Below, piece by piece: positions 54,936 through 63,505 of a DNA stretch of 64,000 nucleotides; the first letter of the stretch is position 1, and every line of letters begins with the position of its first letter. The position numbers and the translations under genes were made by a program. The notes under the pieces were generated by a model. It was not told the DNA's origin, ran no database searches, and saw nothing but the letters and a program-made list of their open reading frames with translations. The DNA is from Streptomyces lacrimifluminis (GTDB taxonomy: Bacteria; Actinomycetota; Actinomycetes; Streptomycetales; Streptomycetaceae), in contig NZ_BMMU01000001.1 in assembly GCF_014646095.1 (NCBI RefSeq), forward strand, positions 186,001-250,000, given 5' to 3'.

Positions 54936-55358
54936 TCAGCCGTTGGCGGCTCTTCCCGTCACCGTCAGGAAGGCCACCGCGCCGGTCGCGACGAGGGTCA
55001 CCGCGAGCGGGCACCGGCGGCGGGCCTCGTGGAAGGCGGCCCGGATCTGCCGGACGTGGGCCATGGTGAGCAGTCGGCGTACGAAGGGGTCCGCGCGGCG
55101 ATGTCGGCCTTCGTCCGTTCCAGCTGCCCGTGCGGCTGTGCCCGGCGGTGCGGGTCGGTCTCGGCGCGAGCGCGCGGTGGATGCTCACGGCGACCGCCCG
55201 GTGACGCGGCAGGTCGTCGATGCCGGTGGCGGTGAACGAGGCGGTCATCCACCGTGCGGCGGCCCGCAGTTCGCGCACGGCGTCGAGCGGGAGCGGGAGG
55301 GTGTCGAAGGGGGTGACGGTGCCCGGTGCGGGCCAGGTCGCGGCGGCTGGGTGGTCAC
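54936..55358 (-). pseudogene. Frameshifted unknown gene (about 140 codons)
   Basis: GTG 55358 (VTTQPPRPG) has AGAGGAG nine bases upstream and overlaps the stop of the 54-aa gene. The stop at 54936 is in the same frame, but the sensible coding in between switches frame twice. The middle (TPFDTLPLPLDAVRELRAAARWMTASFTATGIDDLPRHRAVAVSIHRALA) is one frame over. The end (ADPFVRRLLTMAHVRQIRAAFHEARRRC...LVATGAVAFLTVTGRAANG) returns to the original frame and finishes in a hydrophobic helix. Two compensating indels or assembly errors are implied. Family unknown. Confidence 0.6.
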
Positions 55359-55519
55359 TGCGGCCACTCCTCTGTGGTGGGCGAGTCCTTCGTCAGCGCC
55401 TGGGGCGGCCCGTCGGCATCGGGCACGTCCGGGTAAGGGACCCACGCCGTGCCGTCGTAGAACTCCAGCACGCCGTTGTCGTCGAGCCGTACTTCGTTGA
55501 TCTTCGGGGCGTCCGCCAT
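55355..55519 (-). CDS. 54-aa unknown protein
   Basis: MADAPKINEVRLDDNGVLEF begins it, then YDGTAWVPYPDVPDADGP and an acidic end EEWPQ. It looks like one small beta-hairpin module (LDDNGVLEFYDGTAWVPY) of the kind found beside TPR and caspase-like conflict systems in Streptomyces. Coupled (GTGA) to the frameshifted gene downstream. Between it and the TPR gene upstream, 177 bp hold a Ser/Glu-rich open frame without a start. Too short for usual gene callers. Confidence 0.6.
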   Translation of the reverse strand: MADAPKINEVRLDDNGVLEFYDGTAWVPYPDVPDADGPPQALTKDSPTTEEWPQ

Positions 55520-55696
55520 ACGCGCAGTATCCCAGTCGGCGGTTGCCTTCCGTCGGGCAACGGGCCGCCGCCTCCACCTCGTTGAGGTAGTGCGGCACTG
55601 TGGCGACCACCGCCCGCTGGATCGGCTGCCGAAGCTCGTCGGACCGATCGGGCTCGGCGGACCGGCCGGATTCCTCGGACTGATCCGGCGTCCTGG

Positions 55697-56509
55697 TCAG
55701 ATCCCGAACTGGCTGCGCAGGCCCTTGATCGTGGCGAGCGACTGCTCCACGCCGGCGCGCGCGGGATGGCGGGCCGGGAACTCCCGCAGTGCGCGCGCGT
55801 ACATGTCCTCCGCCGCGCCGATGTGTTCCGGACGGCCGGTCTGGACGAGTCCCAGGAGCACGCCGCCGAGGTTGACCAGGCGCACCGGGTGCATCGGATG
55901 GTCGTCCGGGGTGTCGCGCAGTGCGGCGCGGGCGTGTGTGGCGGCCTCGTCCAGGATGTCGCCGTCGCCGTTGCTGCGCCCCTTGCGGAGCAGCGAGTTG
56001 GCGAGGTTGGACTCCTGGCCGACGCGCTCCTCGCCGTGCCCGGTGCTGCCCTTCGGCATGAGCTCCAGGCATCTGCGGTAGAGGGCGATGGCCTCGTCGA
56101 TGGACTCCTCGTCCTCGGTGCTGTCGTAGACCTCCTGGAGGGCGGTGGCCAACGAGGACATGTGCCGGGGGAGTTCCGGGTCGCCGAGCGGTGACTTGTC
56201 GACGGCCTGCCGCCCGTAGTCGACGGCCTTGATCAGGTCCGGGGCCGACCGGTCGCGTTCCCAGCTCAGCCGGTGCAGCATGCACAGCGAGGAGAGGGCG
56301 GCGGCGTGGCGGAGGTCGTTGACCGGGTAGACCTCCACGGCCAGCTCGGCCGCCTGGAGCGAGCCGCGCAGCAGCTTCGGATCGCCGGTGCGGCCGTACG
56401 CCAGCCGCAGGTCGTCGGAGACGCCGAGGGGTTCGAGGTGCTCGGACTCCGCCGCCGCCCCGGCCTTGTCGTAGCTCCGGGACCTGGATCTGCCGAACCA
56501 TTTGACCAT
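55697..56509 (-). CDS. TPR-like helical repeat protein
   Basis: 270 aa from ATG 56509 with GGGGAG upstream. Begins MVKWFGRSRSRSYDKAG. From about residue 30 it is built of helical pairs (LRLAYGRTGDPKLLRGSLQAAELAVEVYP; IDEAIALYRRCLELMPKG; LDEAATHARAALRDTP; GAAEDMYARALREFPARHP) typical of tetratricopeptide repeats, a protein-protein scaffold. No enzymatic domain. First gene of a short minus-strand run with the 54-aa gene and the frameshifted gene; resembles accessory genes of TPR/caspase-like systems but no effector is present. Confidence 0.8.
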   Translation of the reverse strand: MVKWFGRSRSRSYDKAGAAAESEHLEPLGVSDDLRLAYGRTGDPKLLRGSLQAAELAVEVYPVNDLRHAAALSSLCMLHRLSWERDRSAPDLIKAVDYGRQAVDKSPLGDPELPRHMSSLATALQEVYDSTEDEESIDEAIALYRRCLELMPKGSTGHGEERVGQESNLANSLLRKGRSNGDGDILDEAATHARAALRDTPDDHPMHPVRLVNLGGVLLGLVQTGRPEHIGAAEDMYARALREFPARHPARAGVEQSLATIKGLRSQFGI

Positions 56510-56643
56510 GCGCACGCTCCCCCTGAAAGCTTCCGTCTCCCCCTCAATCCCCGCGATTCGCGACTCAAACCCCCTATGCCGTAGGCAAGTTCGGCCTGCG
56601 CACGAGTCGTGGTCGCGGGCAGGCTCAGCGGTCGCGGGCCGGC

Positions 56644-58242
56644 TCAGCCCTTGCTGACCGCTGCCAGGATCTCCGGCAGCCGCCGTGCCGTGCGCGGGGC
56701 GGAGAGCCGCAGTCCGAGGAATATGAGCAGGGCGCCGTATCCGGCGCCGACCGGCAGCAGCAGCCAGGTCCACCGGTCGCCGCCCGGATCGACGTTCAGC
56801 CAGATCGTGAGGGCGATGACGGGGGCGCACAGCAGGGCGGCCCCGACCATGCCGCCGAAAATGGCGACCGTGGCGAGCCCGGACTGCCCCGGGGCGACGT
56901 TCTTGTAGCCCTCCTGCGGGATGGAGTACGGGAACCGGGCCGACGACCAGGCCCCGGCCGCCAGCATCGCCCCCAGCAGGGCGAGGGACAGTCCGAGCGC
57001 CTCCGGCAGGGTGGCCCAGTCGTTGAGCAGGGCGCTGGTCAGAACGACCACGAGGGTGGCGTACGGCAGGCTGATCAGCAGCAACGCCAGTGCCCGGCCG
57101 CGCAGTTCGACGTACGCGTCCCGGGTGGACGAGATCGTCATCGCGACCATCCAGAAGGCGGAGGTGTCCTGGCCGAACTGGTTGTACATCTGGATGCCGA
57201 GCATCCCGGCCGCGAAGCAGGCGAAGTAGATCGAACCGGTGCCCTGCAACGCGTTGAACACCGGCACGATCAGCCCGATCGCGAGCGAGGTCACCCACGC
57301 GGCCTTCGTCTTGGGGTCCCGCCACGCATAGCGCAGGCTCCGCTCCATGACGGTCCCGGTACGCCCGTCCGGCAACAGCCGCGCGAGCCCGCCGGATGTC
57401 CGCTCTCCCTTGCCGGCCGGCTCGGCGGCCTGGAGTGTGGACCCGTCGGGCGAGGTCATCAGCCGGGTGAGGGTACGCGACCAGCTCCGCAACAGCAGCA
57501 CCAACGCACCTGCGCTGAGTGCCAGTTGGGCGAACGCGATCCCGTACGATCCGGCACTCGCCGCATCCACCGCCCCGACGGCCGAAGCGGGCGGCACCCA
57601 CACCAACACCTCTGCGACCGGGTCGAGTCGGCCGAGGCCGGCCGTACCGATCTGCTGCACACCGAAGTTGACGAGCTGCGCACCGACCGCGATGACCAGC
57701 CCGCTGAGTACGGCGAGATCGCGCCCCTTGCGGCTGCTGAGCAGCCGGATGTTGGCGGCGGCGACGGCCCGCGCGAGCGCCACGCAGACGAGCAGCGCGA
57801 GGGGAACGGCGACGAGCGACACCACGAACGCCGCGCCACCGCGCGCCACGGCGATCACCGACCCGACGAGCAGGGACAGCGTGAACAGCGGCCCGATGCC
57901 GACGAGCGAGGCCGCGAGCAGCGCCCGGACCAGCGGCCGGGGGCGCAGCGGGAGCATCACCAGCCGGGTCGGGTCGAGGGTCTCGTCCCCGCTGGGAAAG
58001 AACAGCGGCATGACGGCCCAGCCCAGCGCCATGACCGCGAGAAGAAGGACGGTGACGGACGCGGCGTGCGTGTTGCCGCGCAGGGCGATCAGCCCGAGGA
58101 ACTGGAGCGCGGCGATCAGCAGTACGACGACGACGGAGAAGACGTACGCGGCCCGCCGCCCCGCGGACTGCCTGAGCCCGTTGCGCAGCAGCGACAGCTT
58201 CAGTCTGACGACGACGGCCGTCACCGACCCCTCCACCGTCAT
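56644..58242 (-). CDS. ABC transporter permease
   Basis: 532 aa from ATG 58242, overlapping the ATPase stop by ATGA. About twelve hydrophobic helices in two blocks split by a charged loop (SPDGSTLQAAEPAGKGERTSGG...MERSLRYAWRDPKTKAAWV). Resembles the large two-block ABC-2-like permeases paired with single ATPases in actinomycetes. Probably an exporter; substrate unknown. Confidence 0.88.
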   Translation of the reverse strand: MTVEGSVTAVVVRLKLSLLRNGLRQSAGRRAAYVFSVVVVLLIAALQFLGLIALRGNTHAASVTVLLLAVMALGWAVMPLFFPSGDETLDPTRLVMLPLRPRPLVRALLAASLVGIGPLFTLSLLVGSVIAVARGGAAFVVSLVAVPLALLVCVALARAVAAANIRLLSSRKGRDLAVLSGLVIAVGAQLVNFGVQQIGTAGLGRLDPVAEVLVWVPPASAVGAVDAASAGSYGIAFAQLALSAGALVLLLRSWSRTLTRLMTSPDGSTLQAAEPAGKGERTSGGLARLLPDGRTGTVMERSLRYAWRDPKTKAAWVTSLAIGLIVPVFNALQGTGSIYFACFAAGMLGIQMYNQFGQDTSAFWMVAMTISSTRDAYVELRGRALALLLISLPYATLVVVLTSALLNDWATLPEALGLSLALLGAMLAAGAWSSARFPYSIPQEGYKNVAPGQSGLATVAIFGGMVGAALLCAPVIALTIWLNVDPGGDRWTWLLLPVGAGYGALLIFLGLRLSAPRTARRLPEILAAVSKG

Positions 58243-59015
58243 CGGGCGCCGCCGCCCAGCCAGTCGAGGTGGGACCCGTGGTCGCGCCCGCCCGCGCCGA
58301 CGAGTTCGAGGAACGCCTGCTGGAGCGAGGGCGCGTCGCCCCGCACCTCGGCCAGCGTGCCGTGCGTCCGGATCCGCCCGGCCGCCATCACCGCGACCCA
58401 GTCGCACAGCGACTCCACCAGTTCCATGACGTGGGAGGAGAAGACGACGGTGGCGCCGGAGGCCGTGTACCGCTCCAGCACACCCCGGATGATCTGCGCC
58501 GACACCGGGTCCACGCCCTCGAACGGCTCGTCGAGGAAAAGGACTTCGGGATTGTGGAGGAGAGCGGCGGCGAGGCCGATCTTCTTGCGCATACCGGTCG
58601 AGTAGTCGACGACGAGTTTGTGCTGGGCACCGGCCAGGTCCAGGACGTCGAGAAGCTGGGCGGCCCGCTTGTCGACCTCGGCACCGGGAAGCCCCCGCAA
58701 CCGCCCCGAGTAGGCGAGGAGTTCACGCCCCGACAGCCGCTCGAAGAGCCGAAGCCCTTCGGGCAGCACCCCGATCCGCGCCTTCACCTCGACCGGGTCG
58801 CGCCACACGTCGTGCCCCACGACCTCCACGGTGCCCTGGTCGGGCCGCAGCAGCCCGGTCACCATCGAGAGTGTGGTGGTCTTCCCGGCCCCGTTCGGCC
58901 CGACGAGCCCGACGAACTTCCCCGCAGGCAACTCCAGATCGATCCCGGCAACAGCAACCTGCTGCCCAAACCGCTTCCAGAGCCCCTGCACCCGCACGGC
59001 AGCACCATCAACCAT
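58239..59015 (-). CDS. ABC transporter ATP-binding protein
   Basis: 258 aa. Walker [12 protein letters not shown], signature STGMRKKIGLA (an STGM variant of the usual SGGQ), Walker B VLFLDEPFEGVDP and H-loop FSSHVMELVE. Coupled to the permease gene. The ABC-2 exporter family with STGM signatures includes multidrug and antibiotic exporters. Confidence 0.92.
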   Translation of the reverse strand: MVDGAAVRVQGLWKRFGQQVAVAGIDLELPAGKFVGLVGPNGAGKTTTLSMVTGLLRPDQGTVEVVGHDVWRDPVEVKARIGVLPEGLRLFERLSGRELLAYSGRLRGLPGAEVDKRAAQLLDVLDLAGAQHKLVVDYSTGMRKKIGLAAALLHNPEVLFLDEPFEGVDPVSAQIIRGVLERYTASGATVVFSSHVMELVESLCDWVAVMAAGRIRTHGTLAEVRGDAPSLQQAFLELVGAGGRDHGSHLDWLGGGAR

Positions 59016-59077
59016 GCGGTCACCCTAAGGTTTTCAGGGGCGCGCAGACTTCCGCGAACGGCAACCGCAGGCTTTTT

Positions 59078-59127
59078 AGGGGCGCGGGGAACTGCGCGAC
59101 CAGCCACAGCCGGCCCGCAGCCGCCGA
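59078..59127. repeat. Dispersed intergenic repeat, family B copy 4
   Basis: AGGGGCGCGGGGAACTGCGC, then GACCAGCCACAGCCGGCCCGCAGCCGCC, between the Prim-Pol gene end and the ABC operon promoter. A degenerate half copy (TTTCAGGGGCGCGCAG) precedes it at about 59033. Confidence 0.85.
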
Positions 59128-59160
59128 ACAACCGCAACCAGGCACCCCGAACCGCGAAAG

Positions 59161-59841
59161 TTACCGATCCCGCCCGCACGCGTAAGCGAGCGGCGAGATC
59201 AACTCCTCCGCATCCGGCAACCACCGATTCGCGGGCGTAGGCCGGCAGGCCCACTGCACAGCCCCCCGAGACGCGTACCGAGTGGGCGGCGCTGCCACGT
59301 ACGCCCCCTCGCCCAGCGCCACCAGGTCCAGCGAAGCCGGCGACCACCCCAACTTGCGCACAAGATCGGGCACCTTCACCGACGCCCCCGGCAGAACGAA
59401 GAACCGCATGCGCCGATCCGGTGTCAACATCACCGGCCCGAGCGTCAGTTCCATGCGCTCCATGCGCGCCAGCGCGAGGAACCCGGCTGTCTCGGGCACG
59501 TCGATCGCGTCGAACGTATGGCCGGTCGGCAGCAGGATCGACGCCGTCGGCTGGTCGGTCCACAGTCGGCGCGCGACGGTCGCGCTGCCCGTGGCCTGCG
59601 TGATCCAGTCGGGCCGTGTCGGGTGTGCGCCGGGCAGGGCGCACGCGGTGTCGCCGCAGGAGCAGCGCTGTACCCCGTCGACTGCTTCCAGCCACGTACC
59701 GGGAAACACGTCCCAGTGGCGTTCTTCGGCGTAACGGACGGCGGTTTCCAAGAGGGATTCGCCGCGTTGCTTGGGGATTTGGGCAGCATCAGGGCCCGCG
59801 ATGGTCTCTTCCACGATGAGGACAACTCTAGTGGGAATCAT
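59161..59841 (-). CDS. Bifunctional DNA primase/polymerase-like (Prim-Pol) protein
   Basis: 226 aa from ATG 59841. The body PKQRGESLLETAVRYAEERHWDVFPGTWLEAVDGVQRCSCGDTACALPGAHPTRPDW matches the Prim-Pol N-terminal region of Streptomyces homologues, with a Cys pair (CSCG) that may bind zinc. The rest (FDAIDVPETAGFLALARMERMELTLGPVMLTPDRRMRFFVLPG) fits, including acidic residues of FDAIDVPE. No helicase domain; role in the cell unknown. Alternative start GTG 59814 lies ten bases after a TAGAGT -10-like box. Confidence 0.82.
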   Translation of the reverse strand: MIPTRVVLIVEETIAGPDAAQIPKQRGESLLETAVRYAEERHWDVFPGTWLEAVDGVQRCSCGDTACALPGAHPTRPDWITQATGSATVARRLWTDQPTASILLPTGHTFDAIDVPETAGFLALARMERMELTLGPVMLTPDRRMRFFVLPGASVKVPDLVRKLGWSPASLDLVALGEGAYVAAPPTRYASRGAVQWACRPTPANRWLPDAEELISPLAYACGRDR

Positions 59842-60154
59842 GAGTTACGCATGTCACATGCGCGGGGGAGGAGCATCGATTCCGCATCTGGGGCGCATGG
59901 ATGCATGAGCGGGGGCGCGCAGGAGGATCCGGGTCGGGGCTGGGTAGGCAGGGGAGGGGCTGGGCATCCGCCTTTACCCCGGCAATCCTCATATGTCTCG
60001 CATTGTCGGCATGCCTGCGGGGCATTGATCTTCAAGGCCGGATCTTTTCGCCGTACTCGTCCGCTTACCGGGCCGAGTACGGAAGGGGTTCCGGGCACGG
60101 AAGACACATCAACTCGGTGCGTGGGCACGGCACCGCAGCCACAGGGGGTACGCC
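59842..60154. other. 313-bp divergent promoter region
   Basis: Between the Prim-Pol gene and the XRE-TPR regulator. Contains the dyad at 59848-59862 close to the Prim-Pol start, and a ribosome site GGGGG before ATG 60155. No gene seen. Confidence 0.6.
59848..59862. promoter_or_regulatory. Perfect 15-bp odd palindrome
   Basis: CGCATGTCACATGCG, seven bases upstream of the Prim-Pol ATG. A likely operator position for that gene. Confidence 0.5.
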
Positions 60155-61540
60155 ATGGCCGCAAGGCCTCTCGTCGCGCGGCAGCCGAACGAACGGCTGC
60201 AGGCACTCATCCAGGAGGCGGGCTGCTCGAACGCCGGACTGGCCCGCCGCGTCAACATGTGCGGCGCGGAGCACGGCCACGATCTGCGGTACGACAAGAC
60301 GTCCGTGGCCCGCTGGCTGCGCGGACAGCAGCCCCGGGGCCGGGCGCCCGCGATCATCGCCGAGGCCCTCGGCCGCAAACTCGGCCGTACGGTCACGATC
60401 GACGAGATCGGCATGGCCAACGGCAAGAACCTCGCCTCGGGCGTCGGGCTCCAGTTCTCCCCGACCGTCCTCGGCGCCATCGAGCAGGTGTGTGAGCTGT
60501 GGCGCAGTGACGTGGGCCGGCGGGACTTCCTCTCCGGCTCGTCCGTCGCCGCGTCCGCGCTCGTGGAGCCCAGCCGCGACTGGCTGATCTCGTCCCCCGA
60601 CTCCCAGGTGGCGCGCCAGGCGGGTCCCCGCGTGGGGCCGTCCGACGTGGCGGCGGTGCGCGCGATGACACAGGCGCTCACGGACCTGGACCACCAGTAC
60701 GGCAGCGGGCATGTGCGTCCGGTCGTCGTGCACTACCTCAACAGTGTCGTCTCCGGGCTGCTGGCGGGCTCGTACCGGGAGGCCGTCGGGCGCGACCTCT
60801 TCGCCGCCGTCGCCCGCCTGACGGAGCTCGCCGGGTACATGGCCGTCGACACCGGCCAGCCCGGTCTCGCCCAGCGCTACTACATCCAGGCGCTCCGGCT
60901 CGCCCAGGCGGCCGGGGACCGGGGGTACGGAGGGTACGTACTCGCCGCCTCCATGAGCCATCTCGCCGCGCAGCTCGGAAACCCGCGGGAGATCGCCCAG
61001 TTGGCGCGGGCGGCGCAGGAGGGGGCGCGTGGCCGGGTCACCCCGCGCGCGGAGGCGATGTTCCACGCCGCCGAGGCCCGGGGGCACGCCCTGATGGGGG
61101 ACGCGCGGGCGGCCCAGCTGGCCTCCGGGCGGGCGGTCAACGCGCTGGAGGCGGCGGATCCGGAGTCCGGGGACGACCCGGCGTGGATCGCGCACTTCGA
61201 CGGTGCCTACCTGGCCGACGAGCTGGCGCACTGCCACCGGGACCTCGGCCAGGCCGAGGCGGCGGCGCGGTGCGCGCGGGAGTCGCTGGACGGACACCCC
61301 GAGACACGGGCGCGGCGCCGGGCCATCGGGCTGGTGCTGCTGGCCACGGCACAGGTCCAGCAGCGCGAGGTGGAGGAGGCCTGCCACACGGGCCTGCGCG
61401 CGGTGGAACTCCTCGGCACCCTGCGCTCCAACCGGGGCGCCGAGTATCTGGAGGACCTCCAGCTGCGCCTGGAGCCGTACCGCGACGAGCCGGTGGTCCG
61501 GGAGTTCGGGGCGCGGATGGACCTGCGGGCGGCGGCGTGA
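60155..61540 (+). CDS. XRE-type regulator with TPR domain (NsdA-like)
   Basis: 461 aa. RQPNERLQALIQEAGCSNAGLARRVNMCG...YDKTSVARWLRGQQPRGRAPAIIAEALGRKLGR is a helix-turn-helix with the long linker seen in Streptomyces NsdA/BldD-neighbour regulators. From about residue 170 on, TPR-like helical repeats (LAQRYYIQALRLAQAAGDRGYGGYVLAASMSHLAAQLG; LADELAHCHRDLGQAEAAARCARESL). Such proteins modulate sporulation and antibiotic production. GGGGG before ATG. I cannot assign which paralogue it is. Confidence 0.82.
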   Translation: MAARPLVARQPNERLQALIQEAGCSNAGLARRVNMCGAEHGHDLRYDKTSVARWLRGQQPRGRAPAIIAEALGRKLGRTVTIDEIGMANGKNLASGVGLQFSPTVLGAIEQVCELWRSDVGRRDFLSGSSVAASALVEPSRDWLISSPDSQVARQAGPRVGPSDVAAVRAMTQALTDLDHQYGSGHVRPVVVHYLNSVVSGLLAGSYREAVGRDLFAAVARLTELAGYMAVDTGQPGLAQRYYIQALRLAQAAGDRGYGGYVLAASMSHLAAQLGNPREIAQLARAAQEGARGRVTPRAEAMFHAAEARGHALMGDARAAQLASGRAVNALEAADPESGDDPAWIAHFDGAYLADELAHCHRDLGQAEAAARCARESLDGHPETRARRRAIGLVLLATAQVQQREVEEACHTGLRAVELLGTLRSNRGAEYLEDLQLRLEPYRDEPVVREFGARMDLRAAA

Positions 61541-61670
61541 CGGGCGACACAGCGGGACGCTGAGGTGCTGGTGGGGGAGTGGTCCGGTCCCGTGCTTCGT
61601 GAATCGAATTCCGGGAACCCGGTAGCTTTAGCTGACGATTCCGAAGGTCCCCCATCAGTAGGAGTCCCCG

Positions 61671-63473
61671 GTGACGCAGAGTGGACAGGGCGAGGAGCCC
61701 TCGCCGCGCGTGGCGCGCGAAGGCATCGTGCTGCCCTCCGACGGCGGCGAACCGCTGCTGCCGGGTATGACGGGGGGCAACGGCGGCCTGCCCCTTCCGG
61801 GGCCGGCCGCGCCCCCGACCCCTGCCCCGAACCCGACCGGCGGTCAGGCCTGGGGCCTGCCGTGGGGCCCGGACCCGAACCAGGCCCAGGACGACTACCA
61901 GGCCCAGGCGCCGGCCCGGGACGAGTACCAGAACCCGTACCAGGCCCCGTCCCAGGCGACCGGGGGCTGGTCGGCGGCGTCCGACGCCCAGCAGCACCAA
62001 CAGTGGGGTGACCAGGGCCGGTTCCAGCCCCAGGCGCAGCAACAGCCCGAGCAGCAGGCGCCGTCGGCGCCGGCGTGGAACAACGACCCGGGCGGGTCCG
62101 GCGGTTGGGCCCAGCAGCCCGGCTACGACGCCCAGTCGGCCCCGGTCGCCCCTCACTCCGTACCGCATGCCGCCCATGGCGCCGGGGCCGCGCCGCTCCC
62201 GCCCGCGGCCCCGCAGTACGAGCAGCAGGCCCACCAGCCGTACGGGCAGTACGGTGGCGCCCCGCTGCCCCCCGAGGGCGGTGCGAGCGGGCCGTACGCC
62301 GCCGGGGCCGGTGCTCCACTGCCGCCGGCCGAGGACGCGACGCAGTACATCCCGCCCGTCCCGGGCACCCCCGGGCCGGTCGCCGACCCGGCCACCCAGT
62401 TCCTCCCGCCGGTCACGGCGCACACTTCCGCACCTCCGCACGTCAACGAGGCGGCGACGCAGTTCCTGCCGCCCGTGGGTCCCGGCGCCCTGCCGCCCCA
62501 GCCGTCCGCCGAGGCGACCACGTATCTGGGCCGTGTGCCGCAGGCGGCCCCCGGCGGTTCCGACGCCGACGCCACGCAGTACATCCCGCCGGTGCCCGGA
62601 GGGTCGTACGGCATACCCCCGGGCGGCGCGGACGACCGTCAGCCGCCCTCCGACTTCGACAACCTCTTCCGCAGCGGCCCCGGTGCCGAGGCGCCGGCCG
62701 GCGCCACCCAGCAGATGCCCCGCATCCAGCCCCAGCAGCCCGCCCCCGGTTCCTACGGCCGGCAGGCTCCGTACGCCGCCCAGCAGGCCCCGTACGGCTT
62801 CCGGGCGCCCCACGACATGGACGACGAGCGTGACGGTGGGGGCCGGCGTTCGCGGGTGGCCGTCATCGCGGCCCTCGGGGTCGGCATCGTCGTGCTGGGG
62901 ATCGGGGCCGGGGCCATGCTGAGCAGAGGGGGCGGGGACAGCAGCGAGGACCCGGGCAACAAGACGGTGGCGGCGGCCTCGTCCGCGCCGGAGAAGTCCG
63001 AGGCACCGGCCGCCGACCCGGCCAAGGCGCAGGCCGTCGAGCTGGACAAGCTGCTCGCCGACAGCAACGACAGCCGCGACGCGGTGATCAAGGCGGTGTC
63101 GGACGTCAAGTCCTGCACCAACCTCGGCCAGGCCGCCGCCGACCTGCGCGGCGCGGCCCAGCAGCGCGGCGAATTGGTCACCCGGCTCTCCACGCTGGCC
63201 GTCGACAAGCTCCCCGAGCACGCCGGGCTGACCGACGCCCTCACCAAGGCCTGGCAGGCGTCCCAGGCGGCCGACAACCACTACGCGGCCTGGGCGGACC
63301 AGACGGCGGGCAAGAACGGCTGCAAGAAGGGCCAGGCCCGTTCGACGGGCCAGACGCAGAAGGGCAACCAGCAGAGCGGCATCGCCACCGAGCAGAAGTC
63401 CAGGGCTGCCGAGCTGTGGAACGCGATCGCGAGGACGTACGGCCTGACGGAGCGCCAGTCCACCCAGCTCTGA
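61671..63473 (+). CDS. Type II membrane protein with long disordered Pro/Gln-rich N-terminus
   Basis: 600 aa, GTG start with AGGAG upstream. The first ~390 residues are Pro, Gln, Ala and Tyr rich and surely disordered. They include repeats of the form ATQYIPPV: TQYIPPVPG (twice), TQFLPPVTA, TQFLPPVGP, TTYLGRVP. Then a basic patch (GGGRRSR), one transmembrane helix (VAVIAALGVGIVVLGIGAGAML) and an external helical domain with two Cys (VKSCTNLGQ; KNGCKKG). The TQ repeats resemble sites for Ser/Thr kinases read by FHA domains; that link is an inference. No family known to me. Confidence 0.8.
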   Translation: MTQSGQGEEPSPRVAREGIVLPSDGGEPLLPGMTGGNGGLPLPGPAAPPTPAPNPTGGQAWGLPWGPDPNQAQDDYQAQAPARDEYQNPYQAPSQATGGWSAASDAQQHQQWGDQGRFQPQAQQQPEQQAPSAPAWNNDPGGSGGWAQQPGYDAQSAPVAPHSVPHAAHGAGAAPLPPAAPQYEQQAHQPYGQYGGAPLPPEGGASGPYAAGAGAPLPPAEDATQYIPPVPGTPGPVADPATQFLPPVTAHTSAPPHVNEAATQFLPPVGPGALPPQPSAEATTYLGRVPQAAPGGSDADATQYIPPVPGGSYGIPPGGADDRQPPSDFDNLFRSGPGAEAPAGATQQMPRIQPQQPAPGSYGRQAPYAAQQAPYGFRAPHDMDDERDGGGRRSRVAVIAALGVGIVVLGIGAGAMLSRGGGDSSEDPGNKTVAAASSAPEKSEAPAADPAKAQAVELDKLLADSNDSRDAVIKAVSDVKSCTNLGQAAADLRGAAQQRGELVTRLSTLAVDKLPEHAGLTDALTKAWQASQAADNHYAAWADQTAGKNGCKKGQARSTGQTQKGNQQSGIATEQKSRAAELWNAIARTYGLTERQSTQL

Positions 63474-63478
63474 CCCGG

Positions 63479-63503
63479 CGCGGTCCCTCGGGGAGGGGCC
63501 GCG
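63479..63503. terminator. Convergent terminator
   Basis: CGCGGTCCCTC and GAGGGGCCGCG, 11 bp with one G-U, GGG loop, between the membrane protein gene and the minus-strand substrate-binding protein gene. Confidence 0.75.
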
Positions 63504-63505
63504 TG

